Assembly: GCA_014534415.1 (NCBI GenBank)
Contig: JACVRM010000064.1
Coordinates: forward strand, 1-11,222
DNA length: 11,222 nucleotides
Reading direction: 5' to 3'
From: Thermoleophilia bacterium
Lineage (GTDB): Bacteria; Actinomycetota; Thermoleophilia; Gaiellales; Gaiellaceae
The stretch's first letter is position 1. Each line of letters starts with the position of its first letter. Under the pieces are notes generated by a model, which saw only the letters and a list, made by a program, of their open reading frames with translations, searched no databases and was not told the DNA's origin. Below, piece after piece: positions 6,466 to 11,222 of the stretch. The translations under genes and the position numbers were made by a program.

Positions 6466-6876
6466 TCAGCGAAAACGGTTCACCCGCACTGTGGCAGGCG
6501 GCGCGCATGAACGGGGGGCGTACGTCCAATTCGCCGCCGTGAGGCGCCAGACGCCAGGAACGGGAAACGCGATGTGCGCGACCCGAACTGCACGGTCTTG
6601 AAGTCGCCTTGTGACGAACTGGAATTGCCGGTCGTTCGGTCCCTTGGCGATTACCTTGAAACGGGGAATGGCGAGATACGTCGGCGCTCCCGGTACCACC
6701 TGTCCGTTCGCCCACCGCGAAACGTACGTACGAACGGTCACGCGCACGGGTTCGCCCACGGTCGCCACGGATACGGCACTTATACGAACGCACCCTTTGG
6801 CCGACGCCGGAGGCGCGACGGCAAGTGCGACGGAGAACGCAACGAGCAGGACAGCCGCCAACGCGATTCGTCTCAC
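6466..6876 (-). CDS. Secreted hypothetical protein, 136 aa
   Basis: A 136-aa protein with a clear Sec signal peptide (MRRIALAAVLLVAFSVALA, then APPASA, cleavage probably after residue 26). The mature part is beta-rich (VRISAVSVATVGEPVRVTVRTYV; RVAHIAFPVPGVWRLTAANW), like a small Ig-type extracellular domain, with C29 and C124 able to pair as a disulfide. I do not recognise the family. The start is a GTG overlapping the stop of the frameshifted PIN/methyltransferase composite (GTGA, 6873-6876). This is probably an accident of a rearrangement, because the upstream gene is broken there. No convincing -10 box is visible; TAGTAG ends only 4 bases before the start. GC in this gene is clearly below that of the flanking chromosome, so it may belong to the acquired segment. 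Confidence 0.65.
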   Translation of the reverse strand: MRRIALAAVLLVAFSVALAVAPPASAKGCVRISAVSVATVGEPVRVTVRTYVSRWANGQVVPGAPTYLAIPRFKVIAKGPNDRQFQFVTRRLQDRAVRVAHIAFPVPGVWRLTAANWTYAPRSCAPPATVRVNRFR

Positions 6877-6914
6877 GCCGCTACTACACCACCTCGATCA
6901 ACCGGGTTCCGCCT

Positions 6915-6977
6915 GGCGTGCCGCCGGAGCACGTCGAGGTTGTCTCCGTAGTAGAGGAGGTTGGGTTGATCGGTCAG
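6915..6977 (-). pseudogene. N-terminal fragment of a DNA methyltransferase
   Basis: Read from a CTG at 6977 this gives LTDQPNLLYYGDNLDVLRRH and then loses similarity. NLLYYGDNLDVLRRH is the characteristic opening of site-specific DNA methyltransferases of the N4/N6 (type III Mod-like) group, where it is normally followed within about 10 residues by DLIYLDPPF, the catalytic motif. That motif and everything after it are absent: the next codons run into unrelated sequence and a stop at 6875-6873. The CTG overlaps the restored stop of the PIN gene (CTGA), the same coupling seen at ATGA/GTGA junctions, so the intact operon probably placed a methyltransferase gene directly after the PIN gene. The assignment rests on about 15 residues and on established knowledge of this family's N-terminus. 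Confidence 0.55.
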
Positions 6978-7421
6978 AACAGCGGCTCCGGCAGGTTGGG
7001 CTGCGCGATGACGAGCGGCGGATTTGCCTATCTGCCCGGAGAGGGCGATCAGGTCGCCATCGAAGGTGTCGAACTGCTCGACGCCTGCATCAAGCGCGGT
7101 CGCCACGTGGATTGCGTCCTTTGGACGCACGTTGTGATCCCACACAAGTTCGCGGGCTTCCTCGGCAACGGTGCGATCCACGTCGCGAACGGCGATCCAC
7201 TCGTGCTGCATGAACGTCTGCACCCGCCTGAGCTTGTCCCGGCCAAGGCTTAGTGGGCTGCCCTTCGGCCAGAGAACTTCAGCGATCGTCAGCGCCGACG
7301 TGACGACGCGTACGTTTCCGCGCTCGGCCTCAGCAATCACGGCGCGGCAGGCTGAAAGCTTGTCCGGCTCGGCGTTCAAGACGCCGAGGAAGCAGACGGT
7401 ATCCCAGTAGCGGTCACTCAT
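6974..7421 (-). pseudogene. PIN-domain nuclease (VapC-like) gene with one-base frameshift
   Basis: A PIN-domain ribonuclease of the type used as a toxin. The four acidic positions are present: D7 (WDTVCFLGVL), E48 (TSALTIAEVL), D102 (KDAIHVATALDAGV) and D121 (FDTFDGDLIALSG). After G132 the frame is disturbed: with one A removed from the AAA at 7025-7023, translation continues NPPLVIAQPNLPEPLF and stops at 6976-6974. All these codons end in G or C except the first, and the result resembles normal PIN C-termini, giving about 148 aa. As written, the frame instead runs through low-GC3 codons into the methyltransferase fragment and stops at 6873. Its ATG overlaps the end of the 251-aa gene by 8 bases, a toxin-antitoxin-like coupling. 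Either a real mutation or a single-base assembly error. Confidence 0.8.
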
Positions 7422-8169
7422 TCGGCCTGCGCGATTCCTTCAAGTCGGCCGTCTCTGGGAGCGCATCCTCGCTTGGGAACACGCGAAGCTCGTTGCCTTC
7501 GATGCTGACGGGTTCTCCTGTCCTGCGCCTGCGGATGATCCCGCGCGCGGAGACACGCTTGGAATAAGCCTTCAGCACGTCGTCCAAGGGGATCCGGTCT
7601 CCGAAGCGACACTCGACACGACGCCCGGTTAGCGACTCCCAGACGAAGAAACGGCGGCGCTCGTGGGTGAGTACGCCCTCCAGCCGCCCTTCGATCGTTC
7701 CGAAGCTCTCAACCTGCCCGCCGATCAACTCCTCGACGTTCGCGACGATAGTCGGCGTCAGCGTCACCCTTTCGACGGGCTGGCCGTCCGCGTGCGCTGA
7801 GATGCGAACCGCGCGCACCTCGCCGTTGGCGCTCGCAAGGTCACGCGCTTGTTCAAGGGCTCGGTCGGAGTAGTACGGAGGGCGCTCGGCTCGCTGCTGG
7901 ATGAGCGCGATCCCCGACGCTATAGCGGAGGCGGCTCGAGCTGGCAGGTCGGGCGGCACGTCGTCGCGCGTGCGCTCTGGCGTTAGCTCAAGGAGATAGG
8001 GACTCTGCTTGCGTACGTTCGCGACGATCCAGCGGAGCGGATCGCGGTGTTCCTCTGCGACTTTGCCGCCGACCTCTTGGACGAGCGTCGAGAGGGAACG
8101 CGTGAGCTGCTGAAACCGTCCCAAGGTCAGCTCCTCGGCGTCAAACTCGACTGTCAGACTGACTGCCAC
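7414..8169 (-). CDS. Putative antitoxin/partner of PIN protein, 251 aa
   Basis: A 251-aa soluble protein that I cannot place in a named family. The N-terminal part (1-60) starts with a strand (VSLTVEFDAEELTLGRF) and helices; the middle (70-125) is helical. The C-terminal part (about 153-240) reads ESFGTIEGRLEGVLTHERR, FFVWESLTGRRVECRFGD, VLKAYSKRVSARGIIRRR and GEPVSIEGNELRVFP, a five-strand pattern that looks like an OB or SH3-like barrel. GTG 8169 is chosen for GGAGGT 4 bases upstream and the -10 box TAGACT at 8201-8196; the frame upstream of it is antisense to the transposase. It overlaps the PIN gene by 8 bases, so it is probably made first and coupled, as antitoxins usually are. It is much larger than typical VapB antitoxins. 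Partner role is inferred from position only. Confidence 0.75.
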   Translation of the reverse strand: MAVSLTVEFDAEELTLGRFQQLTRSLSTLVQEVGGKVAEEHRDPLRWIVANVRKQSPYLLELTPERTRDDVPPDLPARAASAIASGIALIQQRAERPPYYSDRALEQARDLASANGEVRAVRISAHADGQPVERVTLTPTIVANVEELIGGQVESFGTIEGRLEGVLTHERRRFFVWESLTGRRVECRFGDRIPLDDVLKAYSKRVSARGIIRRRRTGEPVSIEGNELRVFPSEDALPETADLKESRRPNE

Positions 8170-8173
8170 GGCG

Positions 8174-8201
8174 ACCTCCAAATCCCGGCCAGCCGAGTCT
8201 A
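8174..8201 (-). promoter_or_regulatory. Promoter and ribosome binding site of the 251-aa/PIN operon
   Basis: TAGACT at 8201-8196 is a -10 box identical to that of the ubiE-like gene. GGAGGT at 8179-8174 is a strong Shine-Dalgarno sequence 4 bases before GTG 8169. The -35 region is weak. The -10 lies inside the candidate left terminal repeat of the IS remnant (8195-8204), so the IS end may supply the promoter. Confidence 0.5.
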
Positions 8202-9208
8202 TGTCGTCCGACCGACTTCGTAGAATTTGACCTGGAAATCGCCGTGCTACCGCTTCGCGACCAAGCTGCGCGCCAACCGGCCCGCGCTGGACGCCTGCCT
8301 GAACGCGATGGCGGCGAGCCTGCGCCGGGAGCTTCCCGACTACGGCCGCGATCTGGCGATTGACGCCTCCGACCTTCCCGCCTACGCGAACGGCCAACGG
8401 TACGTCAGCAAGAACGGCCCCGAGCGCGAACGGTTCAGCGACCCGGACGCAAGCTGGGGCCACCGCTCGGCCGTATCGACCCGCAAGGGCGGCGGTTTTT
8501 ACGGCTACCGCCTGCACGCTGCGGTCTGCGCCGCTACCGGGCTTCCGCTTGCTTGGCGGGTGCAGACGGCGCGCGAGCACGAAACAGTGTCCGTCCCGCC
8601 GCTTCTCGACACGCTCGCCGCTCGCGGCTTCGCACCTGTAACGGTCGCGCTGGACAAGGGTTACGACAACGGGCCGATCTACGATGCTTGCGCCGACCAC
8701 GGCGCGGTTGCCATCTTCCCGCTCCGCGAGACCCCCGCCGTCAAGCGCGGCGAGCACCATGCCCCCACGTGCGCGCACGGCGCATGGACCTTTGCCGGGG
8801 CTGACTTCAAGCGTCGCCGGACGAAGTGGCGCTGCCCGACCGGCGAGTGCCAGCCCGCGAGCACCTGGCGCAAGGCTTCCCGCCTGCACCCGCTCATCCC
8901 GCGTGAGACGAACCGATGGCGCAGCCTGTACCGGGGCCGCGCTGCCGTCGAGCGCGAGTTCGGTCGCCTCACGAACGACTACGGGCTTGCCCCGCTCCGC
9001 GTCGGTTGGAGCGCGTCGCCCTGCATGCCGACCTAACGATGCTCGCGCGGCTCAGCCAGGCACTCGCCCGAGCGCGTGCCGTTCCGCTCGCGGCCTAAAG
9101 CCGCTCGCCTCTCAGATAAGGAAGGGCAGGAGCCTAAAACCCCTGCCCTCAGTCGGCTGCAGGCCGACTCCACGGCGAGGCTGAGCTTGGCTCGCCATAC
9201 ATAGGCTC
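8195..9208 (+). mobile_element. IS remnant with candidate terminal inverted repeats
   Basis: The interval contains the broken transposase and is bounded by a 10-bp inverted repeat with one mismatch: GAGTCTATGT at 8195-8204 and ACATAGGCTC at 9199-9208. About 1.0 kb is a plausible IS size, though the transposase appears to lack its N-terminus, implying an internal deletion or that these are not the true ends. I see no target-site duplication outside the repeats. The transposase itself is certain; the ends are a proposal. Confidence 0.4.
8227..9098 (+). pseudogene. DDE transposase, 5'-truncated and frameshifted
   Basis: An IS transposase with a DDE catalytic domain of the IS4/IS5-like kind. Catalytic positions are D46 (LAIDASDLPAYANGQRYVS), D143 (VTVALDKGYDNGPIYDAC) and E242 (YRGRAAVEREFGRLTNDYG). 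Two CxxxxC-like segments (CAHGAWTF; WRCPTGEC) lie between them. After LAPLRV (about 9003) the frame is lost and soon stops, but in another frame LERVALHADLTMLARLSQAL continues to a stop at 9096-9098, as expected for the family C-terminus. One or four bases are therefore missing near 9003-9006. A TAG at 8221 blocks the frame upstream, and roughly 80-100 N-terminal residues usual in such proteins are absent; the TTG at 8227 is only the first possible codon. Both defects make it inactive. Confidence 0.85.
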
Positions 9209-9278
9209 ACCGAGCGATGCCTCGAAGGCGAGAATACGAAGCGGCGGCTCGTTTCGCTAGACGAATCGCTCGTCCCTC
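9099..9278. other. Gene-free gap with three consecutive hairpins
   Basis: These 180 bases between the transposase and the fabL-like gene hold three inverted repeats in a row: stem 9123-9130/9142-9149 (8 bp, 11-base loop), stem 9151-9157/9163-9169 (7 bp, loop TGCAG) and stem 9174-9179/9191-9196 (6 bp, 11-base loop). In addition GAGCCTA (9130-9136) can pair with TAGGCTC (9202-9208), closing a helix around hairpins two and three. No T-run follows any hairpin. They may terminate transcription, be IS-end structure, or form a small structured RNA. The motif CTAGCGAAACG (9260-9250, minus) lies beyond them. Confidence 0.5.
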
Positions 9279-10019
9279 CTAAGCGAGCAGCGAGTAGCCG
9301 CCGTCGACGACCAGCGTCTGGCCGCGCACCATCTCTGCCGCGGGCGAGCACAGGAACGCCACGGCGTCGGCGATGTCGCGCGGCTCGACCATGCGGCCGG
9401 CGGGCGTGCGCGTGCGAGCGGCATGGAGCATCTGCTCGCGGTTCGGGAAATGGTCGAGCGCCTCGGTCTCGACGACCCCTCCCGAGACGGCGTTCACGCG
9501 AATGCCGCGCGGCGCGAGCTCGACGGCGAGGTACCGGACGAGCGACTCGAGCGCCGCCTTGGACGTGCCGACGAGCACGTAGTTCTCGAGTACACGCGTG
9601 GACCCGAGGCTCGAAATGCCGACGATCGACGAGCCGGCCGGCATTCGCGGCGCCGCGGCGCGCGCAAGCGAGAGCAGCGCGCGTGAGTTGGCCGACAGCG
9701 TCCAGTCCCAGTGCTTGTCCTCGACCTCCAACGCCGGGCGGATCACGCCCGTGGCCGCGTTGTGGACGACGACGTCGAGCGCGGGCAGTTCCGCCACCTC
9801 GGTGAGCGCGCGCTCCGAGGACACGTTGCCGCGGACCAGAACGGGCTCGGCGCCGCGCTCGCGCAGCTCCTCGGCGGCCGCCTCGGCCGCGCGGTCATTG
9901 CGGAGGTAGCCGATTGCCACACGCTCCGCGCCCAGCTCGGCGAAGTGGAGCGCGATCGCCCTCCCGATGCCGCGCGAGCCCCCCGTCACGAGGACCGACG
10001 CGCCGTCGAACCGCGTCAC
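9279..10019 (-). CDS. fabL: FabL-like enoyl-[acyl-carrier-protein] reductase (SDR)
   Basis: A 246-aa short-chain dehydrogenase/reductase. The N-terminal TGGSRGIG (12-19) is the Rossmann nucleotide-binding turn, HNAAT lies at 86-90, and S136/S137, Y147 and K154 are placed as in enoyl-ACP reductases: tyrosine and lysine are separated by six residues (ENYVLVGTSKAA) rather than the three of classical SDRs. The run ISSLGSTRVLENY, YLAVELAPRGIRVNAVSGG, DHFPNREQML and TPAGRMVEPRDI closely follows my recollection of Bacillus subtilis FabL, the NADPH-dependent enoyl-ACP reductase III that reduces trans-2-enoyl-ACP in fatty-acid elongation. GTG 10019 overlaps the stop of the 90-aa gene (GTGA), so the two are coupled; the frame upstream of it is not coding. 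Alternative: a FabG-like or other SDR, but the Y-x6-K spacing argues against it. Confidence 0.85.
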   Translation of the reverse strand: MTRFDGASVLVTGGSRGIGRAIALHFAELGAERVAIGYLRNDRAAEAAAEELRERGAEPVLVRGNVSSERALTEVAELPALDVVVHNAATGVIRPALEVEDKHWDWTLSANSRALLSLARAAAPRMPAGSSIVGISSLGSTRVLENYVLVGTSKAALESLVRYLAVELAPRGIRVNAVSGGVVETEALDHFPNREQMLHAARTRTPAGRMVEPRDIADAVAFLCSPAAEMVRGQTLVVDGGYSLLA

Positions 10020-10288
10020 GTCCGGCGGGGGAGCGGCTCGTACTCGGGTGCGGCGCTCGGGATCGTGTCCCAGCCGATGCGCGTGCGCGCCTCCTGCGGC
10101 GCGTCGCGGGCCGTGGACGAGGCATGCCCGAGGCGGTCGAGCATCTCGATCTGCTCCGCGCCGTAGCGCCGGACCGGATCCTCGTCGTCGAGCCCCTCGA
10201 TCAGCTCGCGGACGCGGGCGCGGATCTGGTACGCGAAGTGCGGCGTCGCGGGCCCGACGAGCGCGTCGATGTCGTCCTTTGTCGGCAC
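10016..10288 (-). CDS. Small hypothetical protein, 90 aa
   Basis: A 90-aa soluble protein, starting at a GTG at 10288 with TACGCT 7 bases upstream. It begins MPTKDDIDALVGPATPHFAY and continues with a charged helix (QIRARVRELIEGLDDEDPVR, 21-40) and a second helix (RYGAEQIEMLDRLG, 41-54), then a Pro-rich extended tail ending EPLPRRT. I do not recognise the family. The stop overlaps the start of the FabL-like gene (GTGA, 10016-10019), so it is the first gene of a two-gene operon and may act with the reductase; this is inference only. The same strand stays open far upstream, but that is antisense to the transporter gene and is rejected. Confidence 0.72.
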   Translation of the reverse strand: MPTKDDIDALVGPATPHFAYQIRARVRELIEGLDDEDPVRRYGAEQIEMLDRLGHASSTARDAPQEARTRIGWDTIPSAAPEYEPLPRRT

Positions 10289-10315
10289 CGCGCGGAGCGT
10301 AACTAACGTGCGGCG
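10289..10315. promoter_or_regulatory. Divergent leaderless promoter pair, 90-aa gene / EamA transporter
   Basis: The 27-bp gap between divergent GTG starts. Minus strand: TACGCT at 10301-10296, 7 bases before GTG 10288. Plus strand: TAACGT at 10304-10309, 6 bases before GTG 10316. The hexamers are back to back with 2 bases between, the same geometry as at 5461-5487. No Shine-Dalgarno sequence on either side. Confidence 0.6.
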
Positions 10316-11209
10316 GTGCGCCGCCCATCGACGGTCGAGCTGATGCTGGTCACGACCGTCGTCCTGTGGGCGCTGAACGTGACGGTGAGCCGGTACCTGC
10401 TCACCGAGGGCTTCCAGCCGCTCGCCTATTCGACGCTTCGCTACGGCGCCGCGGCGCTGATCTTCGTCTCGCTCACGCTCGCCCTCGAGCGGGGCCTGCT
10501 CGTCGCGCGGCGCGACCTGCGGCGCGCCGGTGTCGCCACTGCGCTGCTCTTCCTGAACCAGCTCGGCTTCGTCTATGCGCTCGACCGCACGACCGCTTCG
10601 ACGGTCGGGCTGATCCTGGGCGCCACGCCCGTCTTCGCGGCCCTGCTTGGAGCCGCCCTCGGCATCGAGCGCGTGACCGCACGGATCTGGGGTGCCGTCG
10701 CTGTCTCGTTCGCCGGCGTGGCGCTCGTCGCGCTCGGCTCGGGCGGCGAGCTTTCGGGCGACATGGTCGGAAACCTGTTTGCCGTGGCGACCGCCGCCAC
10801 CTGGGCGGCGTACTCGATCGCCGTCACGCCGCTCATGGCGCGGTACACGGCCTACCGTGTCAGCGCGCTCGTGCTCGTCGCGACGGCGGCTGCGCTCGCG
10901 GTCGCGGGAGCGACCCAGACGGCCGACCAGGAGCTCGATCTCGGCTGGGAGCGCTGGGCGCTGTTCACGTTCGCGGTGCTCGGCCCGCTCGTGATCACTA
11001 ACGTGCTGTGGTACCGCTCGCTCTACCGGATCGGCGCTGCGCGCGCGACGCTCGCCGCCAACCTCCACCCGTTCGTCGCGGTCGTCTTCGCCGTCGTGCT
11101 GCTCGCCGAGACGATGACGCTCGTGCAGGTGGCGGGCGGTGTGCTGATCGCGGCCGCCATCGCGCTCGGACGCCGCCGCGCGCCGGTCAGCGCACCCAGA
11201 CCTGGCTGA
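10316..11209 (+). CDS. EamA/DMT-family transporter
   Basis: A 297-aa inner-membrane transporter of the drug/metabolite transporter superfamily with two EamA repeats. About ten hydrophobic helices are seen. The first repeat starts ELMLVTTVVLWALNVTVSRY (residues 8-27) and includes RYGAAALIFV and ALLFLNQLGFVYALDRTTAS, with TPVFAALLGAALGIERVT near its end. The second repeat starts GNLFAVATAATWAAYSIAVT and ends AANLHPFVAVVFAVVLLAET, the conserved proline-containing helix-9 motif of EamA proteins. Members export or import small metabolites such as amino acids; the substrate cannot be predicted. GTG 10316 has TAACGT 6 bases upstream; a second GTG at 10308 is out of frame. It ends with Arg-rich residues after the last helix. 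Its 3' end overlaps a possible minus-strand gene by 23 bases. Confidence 0.9.
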   Translation: MRRPSTVELMLVTTVVLWALNVTVSRYLLTEGFQPLAYSTLRYGAAALIFVSLTLALERGLLVARRDLRRAGVATALLFLNQLGFVYALDRTTASTVGLILGATPVFAALLGAALGIERVTARIWGAVAVSFAGVALVALGSGGELSGDMVGNLFAVATAATWAAYSIAVTPLMARYTAYRVSALVLVATAAALAVAGATQTADQELDLGWERWALFTFAVLGPLVITNVLWYRSLYRIGAARATLAANLHPFVAVVFAVVLLAETMTLVQVAGGVLIAAAIALGRRRAPVSAPRPG

Positions 11210-11222
11210 GCAGCATTCCGAA
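11187..11222 (-). CDS. Possible 3' end of a convergent gene
   Basis: At the right edge the minus strand reads FGMLLSQVWVR followed by TGA at 11189-11187. Most codons end in G or C, and the peptide looks like a natural C-terminus, so this may be the end of a gene convergent with the transporter. Only 11 codons are visible; no product can be named. Confidence 0.3.
   Translation of the reverse strand, partial: FGMLLSQVWVR

Noticed and set aside
8167..8245. Imperfect inverted repeat TGGAGGTCGCCGTG / TGGAAATCGCCGTG around 8206
   Set aside because: 12 of 14 bases match, but one arm is the ribosome binding site and start of the 251-aa gene and the other lies in transposase coding sequence. GCCGTG is frequent here, so chance is likely.
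8170..8889. Upstream extension of the 251-aa protein to about 491 residues
   Set aside because: The extension is antisense to the transposase. GGAGGT and GTG at 8169, plus a -10 box, mark the real start.
9010..9036. Natural C-terminus WSASPCMPT for the transposase
   Set aside because: A different frame continues with the family-like ending LERVALHADLTMLARL, so this tail is an artefact of a frameshift.
10019..11068. Minus-strand open frame extending upstream of the 90-aa gene
   Set aside because: It is a charged, low-complexity antisense shadow of the EamA transporter gene. The real start is the GTG at 10288 behind its own -10 box.

Overview
The window is about 70% GC over most of its length, with GTG and TTG start codons common and genes packed with 4-base stop/start overlaps. 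Those traits, together with a DUF6458-type membrane protein, a MenG/UbiE-like methyltransferase next to a divergent UbiA-like protein, and eight genes with a -10 box just ahead of the start codon (leaderless style), suggest a high-GC actinobacterium. Thermoleophilia (Gaiellales/Solirubrobacterales) is my best guess, from gene style only. No rRNA, tRNA or CRISPR array is visible.

Left chromosomal part (1-6320). A minus-strand operon runs leftward from 2161: a UbiE/MenG-like methyltransferase, a divergent UbiA-like membrane protein, and a membrane-anchored coiled-coil protein cut by the window edge. Back to back with it, plus-strand genes run right: a 183-aa unknown, a 97-aa unknown, proline dehydrogenase, and a class III aminotransferase starting 4 bases after the dehydrogenase stop. 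The last two suggest amino-acid catabolism. A convergent DUF6458-like gene follows. It diverges from an RraB-like lipoprotein gene, which itself converges on a second lipoprotein gene with both stop codons sharing one CTAG.

Accessory part (about 6380-9280). GC is visibly lower here (a 60-base sample at 6601-6660 is 53% GC; one at 4381-4440 is 73%). It holds a secreted protein gene, then (minus strand) a 251-aa unknown protein with a possible OB-like C-terminus followed by a PIN-domain nuclease, arranged like a toxin-antitoxin pair. The PIN gene has a one-base frameshift, and its proper stop abuts the first ~20 codons of a DNA methyltransferase that is otherwise missing. Upstream lies a 5'-truncated, frameshifted IS transposase, then 180 bp with three consecutive hairpins. 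This looks like the scar of an acquired OB-like/PIN/methyltransferase cassette damaged by rearrangement.

Right chromosomal part (9279-11222). A 90-aa unknown gene and a FabL-like enoyl-ACP reductase form a minus-strand operon divergent from an EamA/DMT transporter gene. The end of another minus-strand gene may lie at the right edge.

Most notable: (i) the damaged 251-aa protein/PIN/methyltransferase module, and (ii) three divergent gene pairs whose whole 26-27 bp intergenic region consists of two back-to-back -10 boxes, each 6-9 bases from a GTG start.
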